Positions 1 to 12,495 are shown, counted from the stretch's first letter. The stretch is DNA of 64,000 nt from Perca fluviatilis (GCF_010015445.1 NC_053115.1:16179505-16243504); one strand, 5' to 3'. Numbers and translations are program-made. Notes: generated from the sequence alone by a model not told the origin.

Positions 1-576
1 TTCACATTTAATAGTCTTGAATAAGCAAGTGTTGATAAATGACTTTAAACAATTGTCAATTAATGTTTATGCAGATCAACTAATTGCAACATCAACTAAT
101 CATGTCAGCACAAGACCAATTATTTGTTCTCCAGTACAGTTAAGCCTTCCATGAGGTCTCAGGTGCAGTTACAGCATAACAATGCATTAGTTTTAATTAA
201 TTTCCGTCTCTGTACAGCAGTGTTGTGGTCCTATAAGCCAAAATGTGTGTGATTAATGTTTGTACAACCAAAGCAACAGATGGAAAATGCTGACTACATC
301 AATATCCTGCATGAGACAAGAAAAAAAATAAGTCAAGAACAGCAGCCAGAACATCAGCAACTATCTATACAAAACAAGTTCAATTCAAGTTTCACTTTAA
401 AGTAATGACTGAAAACATCCAGACTTGAATATGGACACCTGCATTGTGTTTGTTTTCAGCCCAATGAGACTAATGTAGGGTCAAAGCTGTAACACCAGGG
501 GGCGCTGTGTACTTTCACCAGTGTTTCTGAGCAGTAGACCGGTGGATTGCTCTGGACCCAAGCATCTAAAATAGAA

Positions 577-683
<107 letters not shown>

Positions 684-1496
684 AAATAAAGAAGTACCTG
701 AATTAAGCAATCACGTGAATACATTTATAAAATTACAAATCAAAAAACTAAATCAAATTCTATAAAGTATCTCTACTTTTAATGTCTTGATGACGTTGTA
801 GCTTGCTAGCCTGCTTTTACTTTCCCTCACTCACCTCTTCTAGACGTAGCCTACATAAAACAGATTCCTCAGCTGCAATTAAAATCTTCCTTAAAAGTTT
901 AAACCTCTACGTCTGATGTGGGCTGGACCTTTGGATTCTGAAACGTGTGGCATATTAGGCTGGGTGCCAAATTGCAGCATTTATCAAGCTCCTGTCACAT
1001 CTCTGGTTAGCTTTTAGCTTGTGACTTTCTCTCTGTCCTCTTTATTTTTTAAATTTTTGTTGAGAAATGTAACAACTCACAGATTAAAATGCTGAATAAC
1101 AAGTATTTTAAGGCTGACAAATGCTGGTAACAATCATTTATAGTATGACCAGTTGCAGTGTTTGGCAGTGAAGTGTGATTTGCAGCAAGTTGATACAGGG
1201 TTAAACACTATCTTGTCTGGATCATATATTACCAAACACAGCCTAAAATATGCATTGTTGTATCCATTAGGTTACGTTATGTTGTGTATGTAACAGAGGA
1301 ACTAAATAAAACATAATGTTGAGTCTATAATCTAATAGTGATTTCAAGTTCAAGTTACTTTATTGTCCCCCAATGGGGCAATTTGTTGATTTAGGCTAGA
1401 GCGCGTGAGTTGTTTTAGTTTAAAAAGATCAGGACCTTTTGGTTTCTGCTGACCTTCTACACTTCAAACATATGATTGATATTTGCATTAAGATGT

Positions 1497-1790
1497 AGTT
1501 ACCCTCCCATTGTGCAGCTATGACAGCCTCCACACTTGGGAAGGCTTTCTACAAGATGTTGGAACTGCAGGGATTTGCCAGACCCTGATAAGGCAATATG
1601 GCCTGGCTTGCAGTAGGCATTTGAACTCATCCTAAAGGTGTTGGACGGGGTTGAGGTCAGGGCTCTGTGCTGGTCAGTCGCCTTCCTCTGCACCAAACCT
1701 AGACATGCCTTCATCATTTCTTCATGGACCTAGTTTTGGGAACAGTTTGGGGAAGAAGGCCTTTCCTTTTTCAAGATGACATTGCCCCTA
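1497..1790 (-). mobile_element. fossil of a Tc1-type transposase 3' part
   Basis: On the minus strand the sequence resembles the C-terminal third of a Tc1/mariner transposase as found in many fish genomes. Recognisable pieces are a 'GEQFGEG'-type stretch near 1760, 'HRALTSTPSNTF' (decayed from the usual PDLNPIEHLW region) and 'LVESLPK' near 1540. Stops and frame changes break it, and no terminal repeats were identified. It is a dead remnant. Confidence 0.6.
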
Positions 1791-2422
1791 TACGAAAAAA
1801 ACTCAGCATACTATTGCCTAAAATACTATTGAATGCTTTACTGTTAAGATGTCCCATCAACTACAACTAGGGGGGTTAGACCAAACCATTAAAAAAAACA
1901 GACTTTGAATAAAAGTATGTGGACGAAGAATGAAGCTCAAGAAGACGCTCAAGGAGATAGCTGGTTTTGTCCAATCAATAGTCTGAAACACAAAGATATT
2001 CATTTTACACTGATATAAGCCAAAGAAAAACATCAAGCACCCACACTGGAGAAGCTGCAAACAGATTCTTTTTAGCATTTTTGTTTGACAAATGACGATT
2101 AAACGATTAAATCAACGATCAAATATGTTGGCATTATGTTAGGATAATTATTTATCAAAGAATGGACAAAATCACTCGAGTTCTCTCAAAGTTCATTTTT
2201 ACTTGCAAGTAGAGTCAGTTTTACAGCACTTCAGCACACAATAGCGTCTTTTTAAAGAAGTTAGGAGTCAAGTTATTTATTCGGTTCATGCAATCAGTAG
2301 CTTTTCTTCTTATCTCTGGTCATGCCCGGCATCTCCTCCACATTATGCACCCTGCCCTCAGGATACATCCTGTGCTCTGTGCATGGACACTCAGCTTTCA
2401 CGATTAAAGGAGAATTAAGGTC

Positions 2423-3312
2423 GATTTCAACACGTAGCTATGTTGTTTGCTATGTTGTCGTAGTACTGTCAGTACTAATCGGTGTTGCCTACACCGAGTT
2501 ATGCTACTGCTAACTTTCGCACCCAGGCGGCTGAAACGGGGCAGGTTTTAAACGTGCTTTTAGCCTTCACAGACCCTTCACCATACCTAGAGATTGCATG
2601 GTTTTATTTCATTTAGCCTAATAGCTGGTTTGATTTGCATTGAGAAATGATTTTATGGAAAGTACCCCATGCCAATCTCTAGGTATGGTGAAGGGTGTGT
2701 GATGATGGGGGGCTATTTTGATTCCAAAGGCCAAGGGAACTTTATCAGGATGCATAGTTTCCTGGATCCATGAAATAACTGGCCTTTAAAAATAAAAATC
2801 TGCCTGCCTCTATGCGAATTTAACTTAGGGGTGTACTTACTTATGCCCCATGTATTTTAAGGAAGAACATTTATTTATTTACGATACATTATTCATTCAC
2901 AAAGAAAATTGGTGTCCTTAAAAGGTTGGATTTTTCCTATTTTTTTAATTAAGGCATTAAGATCAATTTCCAAAAGATGATTTTTGTAATCCTCTTTTTA
3001 GTCAACTTTAGCATGGGTTCATAAACCTATGAGTAACACTGTATGTGTACTGGCTGTTAGTACAACGTGTATGCATTTCTTTCACATCTACTGCAGCCAT
3101 ATTCACTGTGTACACTCGGAAGGAATTCGTTCACATGGCAAGGCACTTGTAATGACATCTCGAACATGTTTAAAAACCTGCCCCGATTCAGCCGCCTGGG
3201 TTCGAAAGCTAGGAGTAGCATAACTCGTTGTAGGCAACAACGATTATTTTTCTCGCTACTGACAGCACTACGTGACAACAAATAACATAGCTACATGTTG
3301 AAATCGAAATTT
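2423..3312. repeat. foldback element with ~140-base inverted arms
   Basis: The left arm (about 2423-2558) and right arm (about 3165-3312) are inverted copies with scattered mismatches. Both contain the same order of words, such as CGATTTCAACA, GCTATGTT, GTTGCCTACA, GAGTTATGCTACT and CCCAGGCGGCTGAA. A second, shorter palindrome lies inside: CCTTCACCATACCTAGAGATTG at about 2576 is mirrored at about 2676. The middle also holds a mariner-like end ending near GAGTAACACTGTA. This suggests a non-autonomous DNA transposon with another inserted in it. Confidence 0.75.
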
Positions 3313-5539
3313 AACACATGAAAGACAGAAATACTGAAACAGAAATACTAAAACAGCAGTTTGGATGCAAATGGTTTAACAAAGAACCTGAAGCAAAACC
3401 ACTCTAAGCATAATTTTTCTAACACATTAATTTTGAGACGATCAACTACAATTAATAAACTAATCTTTTCGGCACTAATTCTTATCTAGTCTAATCCAGA
3501 ATCAGTCCTTCTGTGTTACATGCGACAGGCTGACAGAGGAGGCGTGTTTCATCTGAGCAAGCAAGATTTACTTCTCCATTGTACAGAAATGTTGCTACTA
3601 ATGTTGCTATTTGCAAGCATAGCTACATGTACAAAAATAACAAAAAACAACCTTGCACTTAAATGTTCCCAGATGCCAAAACATCAGTTTGATCAGTTCA
3701 CTGAGCAGGCATACAATGACTGCATAGGCATTACACATACAAATGTAGACGACTACCAGCTCTGCCTGAAGCCTATAATGAGATTCTGAGTGAGCGGGTG
3801 AACTTTCCCCCAGATAGAGAGCAGACACAGGGAGGGAGGTGCAGTGAGCCAGCGAGTGAGTCGATGAGCAAGGATGAGAGGGAGCGATTTATTGTGATTA
3901 TTTTGAAAATAAGGATTAGAGAGGTGGAAAAAGAGGGTGGGAGAAGGTAGATTTACTGCAGCTGGCAGCGTCTAAGGAATGGAGGTAAATATGTTCTAAA
4001 TGGTGGAATTGTAGGGATATAATCTGTTTTGGGTCTGCTGCACCCACTAAAGCATATTTCTCTCCGTCTGCAGTTTAAACACATATGGGCTATGTGGGCA
4101 CTCTAGAGACAAAGCTAACTCAATGCTTTCACAACCATTGTCTTCTTGTCATCACATTTACATCACTATTAACAGCGAGGACATCTTAATATGCACATAA
4201 ACTGTTATCACCATACTAAATAGCTAAAATACAAAGTAGCTGTTTGTATTTTGTTCTTAAAATATAGGCCTAACTAGGCTTCCAAAAATACACAAGTATG
4301 CAACTTTCTAGCACGTTTTTTCCTGTTTTTCTGCTTAGCCCCACCTCTCTCTGTGTGTTGGCAGACAGACAACCCAGCAGAGCACATCTCCTACTCACTA
4401 ACAGCCTGAGCTTTATTCATCCCTAGTAAATCTGCCACAACATTTAAACCACAGTGACCATATTCGTACAAGGAACAGCAGTGGATCTACCCTCAAGATA
4501 CAAAGTTTATATCAGACACTTGGTAGAGTTTGTCTCTCTGCATGGTGTTTGTCAATATGACAGCACAGTAACACAATGTTAAACAGGCCCTCCAGGCTTC
4601 ATGAAAAATAGAGTTACGTAATAGCCTATTCTTATAATAACTGGATTATATAGGCTATAAGAATTGATTCAGATGCCATTCATATGCACATAATCCTTTG
4701 TAGTATGTGAAGTATTCATCGAGGAACCTCAATAACAGGCAATATTTAGTAGGCTGGGTTTGACAGCATGCAAGCGTTAACACAGAAATGTTCAGGCTGA
4801 AATGTTTAGGGCAACTTTCAGGCACCTTTGACAGAAGTCATCACCCGTTAGACCAGGATTTTGGACCCAAATTGACACTGAAGTCTCTTCTCCATCTGTC
4901 CCATCCACTGCTACACTTTACTTACAATTGGTTAAAATAAATGTGTGCCTACAAGAATTACTATAACAAAAAAATACATTTTAAAGCAAGTCCAGCATGT
5001 CCTTCGCAAACAAAACTGACTGTTTTGGTATTTTATTCACAGCCATTGTGTGAGCCATATGGGGAGCTCCTACATTTGTGATGCCCAATGATAATACTGG
5101 ATGTCCTGCAGGGGAACCAGGGGTTCCCTGGAGAGTAAAAAAAGAGCCTGGAGGCCAGTGTACCATCTGATCCTAAGTTTACTCTCCTCCTCCTGCCACA
5201 CATATTGGTCAGACAGTACATTACCTTTGCATCCTAATGAGCAGACCCACAACAACAACAACAACAACAACAACTAGGCTAACTCTAGACATTTCTCAAA
5301 CATTCTTGAGTCCCAACTTAATCTCTCAGATCTGTTTGGGGGTCTTTGACACAGCATTATAATAAGTGTCATCATGACGTGTTTTACATCCTCTCGTAAC
5401 TGCCAGTCCATGTTAGCTTACAGGCTAGCTAACCCAGCAGCTGCAGCCAGGCTTAGCAGATAGGGAGATGTTAGCTACCAAAGCATCCTTGGCATTTGCA
5501 AACTATTTCTTTGCTACGTGAAAGCTGAAATACCCAGTC

Positions 5540-5970
5540 GTTCTCAAATGTCACGGCTGTGTGCCGCCCGCAGACTGTGCCGCCTCTCCTGGTTAGGAAC
5601 TTGGAAGCCCTGTCAGCTCTGAAGCATGCCTACGTGACACAGACTTGTTTACTTCCTTCGCTCGCTAGCCCAGCTGCTCTGCAGCACTCACTGCACACAA
5701 CGTCGACTGACAAGAGTGTCAAAAATACAGAAGTGTAGAAGTGAGAACTCAGCAGGAGTTTGCACCCTACCTGCCCTGTCCCACGTGTTTCTCGGGCGGC
5801 ATGAGCCCCTCATGGTCCAGGTTTAAAGCCTCTTCTTCCCAGCGTGGTGAGCAGCGGGAGTCCCTACAGCAGCACAGGCAGCAATGAATGAAGCAAGTGG
5901 GCGCTGAGAGAAACGCGCGCTCATCATTGCGCGTCCATAAGCGCGCACAAGCATCCACTTGTTATTGTAT
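5540..5970 (-). promoter_or_regulatory. CpG-richer patch, possible promoter or first exon
   Basis: CG dinucleotides are clearly more frequent here (GCGCGC, CGTCGACTG, GTGCCGCC) than in the AT-rich surroundings. On the minus strand a short open stretch ends at a possible donor (GGCAG|GTAGGG at about 5773). No protein family is recognisable. It may be the 5' end of a gene running leftwards out of the window, or a chance GC-rich patch. Confidence 0.25.
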
Positions 5971-6774
5971 TGTTGATAGTATTGCTGTGCTCATGTAGGC
6001 CTACCTCTCTCTTTACCTAACCCTGTCTGCATATATATTTTAAGCCCTTTGTGTGTATGAACAATAATCAGTCACATATGCACCAGCCAGCTGTGGCCCT
6101 GGACCCCAGACCACACATGACCCAAGATTGTTTTTTTGTTATTTTCATTGATTGTACATTTCTTGGAGAATTTTCACCACTTAAGTACAAAATCATCAAC
6201 ACATAACCCCTCAAGCCCTGTCTTGTAGGTGAATACTGTGTCAAAATGTATGATAGCTTTATTATTTCAGTTTATATTATGCTCAGGTCCAGATGGTTAA
6301 ATCTTAAGTAGTCTTTTCAAATGTTCTTGTATTTGCCGGTTCTAGAATTAAAGAACAGAAACAACTTGAACAGTAAGCTATATGTACAGACAGTACAGAT
6401 CTGCTCAAAATTATTGGAGTGAAACAGTGGGACTTTAGCTCTTTTTGTGGCCAATGACTAATAAGAAATCAATGAGAATACTATTGAGACTATACCTGAA
6501 CCCTGAGCGCATCTTAGTAAATTCATTTTCATTGCTTGAGTTTTTTTTATGTGCAATCCATCTTCTATTTTTTTCATAGGATTAGGATAGGATAGACTAT
6601 TTATTTAATATTTTTTTTTTATTTTAATTTTTTACCAATTCCACATATAGCTTTTAATCTTGTAGTCTTTGTTTAAGAATTGTGATTTACAGTGTTTTGT
6701 TTTAACTTGTGTATTTTTTCACTTAGCTACAACTGATTGTCCACTTGTAGTAGTCGTACACTCATACATACTCA

Positions 6775-6777
<3 letters not shown>

Positions 6778-6859
<82 letters not shown>
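6778..6859. repeat. (AT)n microsatellite
   Basis: About 41 perfect AT units. Confidence 0.98.
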
Positions 6860-6867
<8 letters not shown>

Positions 6868-7883
6868 AAATAATAAAGCAATCTACTTGGAGGTGACAGG
6901 GGATGAACACAATGCACTGAGATGTGGGCCCAGCAGTAACTTTTGCCTGTAATGTCAAAATTACATTTAAGCATAATTCCTTATATTTTTATTTTTTTTT
7001 CTAATTTGATTCTCTCACAATGCTGAAAGAGAGTTTATCTCATTCCCACATGTAGATTTTGATTCTAACTAAGTGAGACATCCAATCTGGAACATAATGT
7101 GAGCACTGTTTGTCTGAACAGATAAAGGTACAAGGCCACAGTAAACTATCTTTCTCTGCCTATTCAGTTTTTCCCATGCCAATTGAGATGTAACTGGGGG
7201 GGTAAAAGTCGTATAGGGAGGAGGCGGCGAAATGGCTTTGAGATGTCTCTTGTGTTTTTTTTATTGATCGTCTTCATGTGTATCAGATTGCCTGTAAGAA
7301 TTGTAGCGTCATAATAAGCTAAGTGCGTGTGTGCTGTCACTCTGAAGATACATATAAGCCTAGTGTTTCTGTTCACTCATTTGAAGAAACCCTTTCCACA
7401 CTGGGCTGCTGTCTTTTGTGAAATTTATGTTCTTCCTATATTTGCAAATATATTTTTAATAAAATACAAAAACCTAACTTTAGTCTTTGACTGTCTTATT
7501 TGTTTCACTTTACTAAACTTTTAAAGCTTAACTCCTGATGCAAAAGAAAATTCCACAACATGCCGCAGGAGCTTCATAACAGGTTAATAATCTGGCAATG
7601 GCCTTGTGTGAGAATAAGAGACAAAAAGCAGCATCTCAGCTGTATCACATTTTTTTTTTATAAAAGTATGATACACAGCACAGTTAAAACTAAAGTTTCT
7701 TTAAAAGTGCCCATCACTGTCCGGCTCCATTTGACTCCCATCTGTGCTTGTCCTTTGCTGGCGCAGCTGCTTTTGTTTGAATACTTCTCTCAGTGCAGTC
7801 AGAATAATGTCACCACTTTCTGCACTTTTCGAGGAGCCCACCTAACACCGCAAACAAAAGTTAAGATCATTTAGACAACACAT

Positions 7884-7889
7884 TTTATT
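7884..7889 (-). terminator. poly(A) signal overlapping the stop codon
   Basis: The minus strand reads GAATAAAATG. The TAA stop of the WASP-like frame lies inside a canonical AATAAA, so this exon looks like a true terminal exon with almost no 3' UTR. Confidence 0.6.
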
Positions 7890-10547
7890 CAAATGTACAG
7901 AACTGTAACACCATGTGTCCTAGTCCTCTTACAGGTTTGAAACTTGCACTCTTTCTGACCCTCTCTGGGAGAACTGGAGCAGGAGCAGATGGAGGAGGAG
8001 GAATCCAAGGGGGGATCTGACTCTGGTCTAGTGTGTCTGTGCACTGTGGTGTCTGCTGGGAGGTGGTGCGGCCTTTGATGGAGGGAACCGGTGGCAAAGG
8101 CCCTTTTTTCAAAGCTAGGGAGATGGACGCCCCTGTAGCTCTTGGCAATGTCTGAGATACTGGGCCTGCCAAATACGCAAAAGCACTGTCTTAAAAGATC
8201 CTTTATTACTTTTAAATGTTTGCTTTTACACTTAAAAACAACATAAAAGGAGCATACACTGCACAACAGTTTTCAAGATAAGGTACCTATTTTCTTCAGC
8301 TCTCTCTGCACAGCCTTCAGTCCTCCAAATTGGTTAATGATGCAGTCGACAGCTTCACCGATTTCTTTGTCTTTTAGGTCTTCCATAGTGAGTCTTGACT
8401 GCATCAACAGCCTCCTCATAGTAGAGTCCAGATCCTTTAATTTCACAAAGCAGATACAGTACAACAGAGAATGGACTGATTTAGAATGTTGTTCCCACAC
8501 AGGCTGATGAATACAATAATCATGATGAGAGGCACAATGTTTGTTTGAGTGTCTATTTGGCTCATAGGCTATTAGCATTTTATTGTATAATTTGACTTAC
8601 TGAACTGCTGGTTGGTGTAACTGTTGTGGATGGTGCGTCCATGAGGAAATGTTGCTTCCTGTCAAAATGGTCAAGTGGCTTAGATCTACAGAAAGAAAAA
8701 GTAAACCATCATTTTAATCCTCTGCTCTCTGCTCCTATTTAAGTCTATAGAGTCGTAACATGTTCGTCACCCTGAATCAGGTGGATAACTTGTTGACTTG
8801 TTTTTCTTTTCAGCACATGTTATTTCACTCATCCAGGTAATTTTTTCTGCAAAACAGAAGACGAAAAATGAGAGTAAACAAGAGACCAATGAGAATAGAC
8901 AGAAGTGTTTTAATGTAAGGAGAAAAAACACACTTTTGAAATGATACATATGAGTCATCTATTTGTTATTATTCTAACCTTGGTTTCTTTGGACAGCCTC
9001 CACGGCCAGATGAAATTCTTCTGCCTCTGTCTCATTTGCAAAGTTGAGGCCTATCTGGTGGCCCTGTGCAAACACAGTAAATCCACCTTCAACCAACTCA
9101 TAACTAATACCCTGATGCATGTTGCTTACACTGATACTTTAAAACAGGGTTGCTTACATCTGCAGGGAACGTGTGGAAGAACTTGCGAGTTGCAGTGTAC
9201 TTGAATGGGATGTACAGCTCCTGCTCCCACAGTAACTTGGCACGCTAGGTTCAAGGAAAGATAAAGAAAAGAAGAAAGGAAAAGGGTTATAAAGCAGCTA
9301 TTACAGTAGAGTAAAAGTACGGTCACACCCACCAATATATTTTTGCAAAAGGAAATTGCAAATCAAAAGAAACACTACAAGCTGTCCAATAGATGCAACT
9401 GCACTCATACTTACCTTGACACAGTACAGACGCAGGATGTGGGTGTGAATGGACTCATCCTCAATGAGACACACCGCGCCACAACCCAAACGACTCCAGC
9501 CTGGACTCTTACCCTTGGTCTCTTTGGCCACTAGTACCTGTGCTACTGTAGTTTTGATCAGCTGAAATACACCAGTAGTCATACAGATAATGACAATGGA
9601 ATACAATAAAATACTAAAAACACAGATTAATCAATACTGTGATTGACAAAAATAATTGAATTTATACATCCTCCTCTTACCAAAGCCGACTAAAAGGATT
9701 CTAACTGTGCTGAGCTATTTAAAAGCCTCTTCTCTGCTGGTGCAGAAGAAGACTTTCAAGTCCCCAAAAACGTCTTGTTCGGATATATGGTTAAGTCAGT
9801 GCATCACCCCTATAATCAGCACCAAACTGCCTGCTTAAAGTATGAGAAGTTTATTTTTATCTTTTTAAACCAACTCATATCTTTTGTGAGTCAGAGTAAC
9901 CTTTGAGACATTCTGGTTAAGTTTCAGCGTGTTACAGAAAGGCAGCTCCGCAGAGAGGCTGCTCCTCAAAGAGACTGTGACCTCATTTTAGAGGCTGATG
10001 ATGCTGGGAAAAGATCCATTTAACTTTCTATGAAATTACAGCCCTAACAATCTAGGTTCACTCATTCAGGTCCATGGGTGCGTAGGCAAATCATCATTAT
10101 CCATAGTACACAAAACAATCTAATCTTTTCTCTGATAATGATAACCATTGACATCTAATGTTCATTGTTATGCTGACGGCACAGTTCTGTCTATAAAACC
10201 AGCTTTCATTTAGGACTATTTTCAAGTATTTTTTTGTTTTCAGTGATAATTTTTTTTATCTTTTCACAAATTAGTGTAACTCTCTAAAGTCCATGAAAGT
10301 CAATAAAAAAGTTTCTAAGATTCTTGATCAAATAGGGAATTAATAAGCCTTCAGTACACACTAAAAACTCCTGGGTTATTTCTTCAACTCAGTTTCTGGG
10401 TTATTTGCGTTGGGTTAAAATTATGGGTTATTTTTTCAGAGAGTAACCATTTTCTGGGTTATAGGGCTAATATTTTGACCCAATTCCTGGGTTGTTTGGG
10501 TTTCTGGGTTATTTTTCAAAGAGTAACCCATGTTCTTGGTTATAGGT

Positions 10548-10586
<39 letters not shown>

Positions 10587-12495
10587 ATGTATATATGTAT
10601 ATATAATGTATTTTTTGTTGGAGGGGTGTATTTTATGGAGTTATTATCATGTCACCATAGTTTATAATATGAACAATCACACTTGTGTGTTGTGTACATT
10701 ATGATAAAACAGTATCAGCAGTATTTGTAGGAGAAATAAAGTGACACACTCTCTAAACATGGATATATGTCCCGCCCCTCCTCTGAGAGATCACACCATT
10801 ACAGAGGAGTGCGATGCATCAGATGAGAATTCAGAGGTTTAGGCACATATTTCATGGCTGTAAAAATAAAAACAATGTCCATCCGTATGTCTTTGTCAAA
10901 CGCAAACCATTACAATACATTGTTGGGGAGGTTCATCCTTTTTCTCCCATTCTTTTTGGAGCGTCAACCAAAAATGTATTGTTGGTGAAAGGAGGGTCAG
11001 GTCTATTTTGACTGAAAGTCCCAAAACTCCTCTGGTGGCCCTTTAAATTAATAACGAACAGTCCCTAAAACAAAGTTTTATTTTCTGAAATAAGACATAC
11101 TGGCATAGTAACCCAAGTTATTTTTGACCCAACTCCTGGGTTAAAAAGGGACCAACTAATTTCTGGGTTATTTCAACCCAGAAAATGGGATTGTTCTTTT
11201 GACCCAGAAGTTGGGTTATTTTAACCCAACATTTGGGTCAAGCATTTAACCCAGAAGTTGGGTCAAAAAGAATAACCCAATTTTCTGGGTTGAAATAATC
11301 CAGAAATTAGTTGGTCCCTTTTTAGTGTGTAGGCTGAATCTACATTGCTTTTTACAATCCAACATGAATATCTGTTCATTGTTATGGGCTTGCTTTTAGT
11401 GACATTGTGGCGTCATATTAATTGTGTTTGACCACTCTTTTATATTCCCTCTTTTTTCTTTCTTTTTGTTCCTTAATCTTATTATTTACCTTTTTGATCA
11501 GCGTTCATTTATTTTTTTTAATTAAGTTTTACATCATGCAGCAGCTGCTGTGGTAGCATGGTGTGCTAGTGCCAGGCAATACAAGCAGCAGATACTAACT
11601 GTAAACAAGCCCTCACAGAAAGCCCATTCATATGCCATACCTCCTCTGATAAATGTTACTGATAACACGAAAAACAAACCCAGGAAATACAAGAACATCT
11701 ACTGTATATGTTCAACTTAACAGATGAAATAATACTTTTCAAATATTGTACCTCTGTATCACAAATTCAATTATTTTCAGCACTATTCATAAGTTCCATT
11801 CATTCTTAAATCTTCATTCATGGCAATAACAAGTGTATACCATTCTCATTTAACATGGCTCAACACTGGTTCAAATGTTTGGAAATACAGAAAAACGGCA
11901 GATAGAAGAAAATTTGGCTAGCTGGATCAACGGCGACCAAGAAAATGATAGCTGAGCGCTGGCCTCCCCCCCCCCCCGCACTCGCTTTGTATAAAACAGT
12001 GGTTGGCGTATTTTCTGGACATAGTATGCTGGAGCTCTCTACAGCAAGGATTAACAAAGCCAAGTCATCGACTATAGACCTATAGCACATATAGCACCAC
12101 AGCACAGGTATCAGTCCTAATGACCTCAGCATCACAAGAATTAGAGGAAAGCGACTAGGCAAGGTGGGATTCCTGATTCCTGTTTTTGTTTGTTTGTTTG
12201 TTTGTTTTTCTTTCCTCGAGACCGCAGAGGGTGGGGGGTTGTAGTTCTTGTTCAATTGTGTTTATCTGTTCTGTATGTTCAAAAATATAAAAACAATAAA
12301 GAATTGATCTTAAAAAAAAAAGAAATACAGAAAAACTCAGGTAAATTATCGGTTGCATCTTATGGATATTAATTTGACAGTATGCACTGAACTGACCTTA
12401 CACTGAGGTCCGAGCAGAGTGAAGAGGACGCCTTTCTCACGGATAGTCAGGAGATCACTCATTACATGACATCCAGATATCAAACTTGACGCCAT
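7885..12495 (-). CDS. WASP-like WH1/GBD protein without visible VCA
   Basis: Eight exons with GT-AG borders and matching phases: 12397-12495, 9415-9561, 9158-9244, 8979-9063, 8771-8846, 8601-8685, 8287-8434, 7885-8165. They give about 335 residues. Exons 1-4 (residues 1-139) form a WH1/EVH1 domain of the WASP type: 'MASSLIS', 'GVLFTLLG', 'LLWEQELYIPFKY', 'FFHTFPAD', 'GLNFANE'. In WASP and N-WASP this domain binds WIP. Exon 5 is lysine-rich. Exon 7 (194-242) matches the autoinhibitory part of the GTPase-binding domain ('DLDSTMRRLL', 'GGLKAVQREL'). The CRIB core (ISxPxxFxHxxHVG) is not recognisable in exon 6. The last exon is proline-rich, with a PxxPxR SH3-binding motif (PVLPER), and ends without WH2, central or acidic segments. 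Without VCA it should not activate Arp2/3 itself (inference). A perfect donor at 7931-7932 leaves open a longer form. Confidence 0.8.
10357..11329. mobile_element. MITE with TA target site and ACCCAG-rich palindromes
   Basis: The element starts TA|CACACTAAAAA (10355) and ends TTTTTAGTGTG|TA (11331), so perfect 11-base ends flanked by TA. Its last 200 bases form a palindrome of about 75-base arms, 11130-11205 against 11250-11327. AACCCAG/CTGGGTT words recur throughout. No coding capacity is seen. It sits in the first intron of the WASP-like gene. The TA target fits Tc1/mariner-type mobilisation. Confidence 0.75.
10550..10585. repeat. (CT)n microsatellite
   Basis: About 17 CT units inside the ACCCAG-rich element. 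Confidence 0.95.
11897..12321 (+). mobile_element. poly(A)-tailed retro-insertion with 15-base target duplication
   Basis: GAAATACAGAAAAAC occurs at 11882-11896 and again at 12322-12336. The 425 bases between end in AATAAAG...TTAAAAAAAAAA. Target duplication plus an A-tail marks LINE-type (target-primed) insertion. The body is too short and too divergent to name; it could be a 5'-truncated LINE or a passenger RNA. It lies in intron 1 of the WASP-like gene. Confidence 0.75.

Noticed and set aside
6669..6974. Ile-Tyr repeat frames, also at 47113-47527
   Set aside because: Translations of (AT)n tracts.
11860..12255. 131-codon minus-strand frame
   Set aside because: Falls in the poly(A)-tailed retro-insertion and includes a poly-Gly run from a C tract; no domain recognised.
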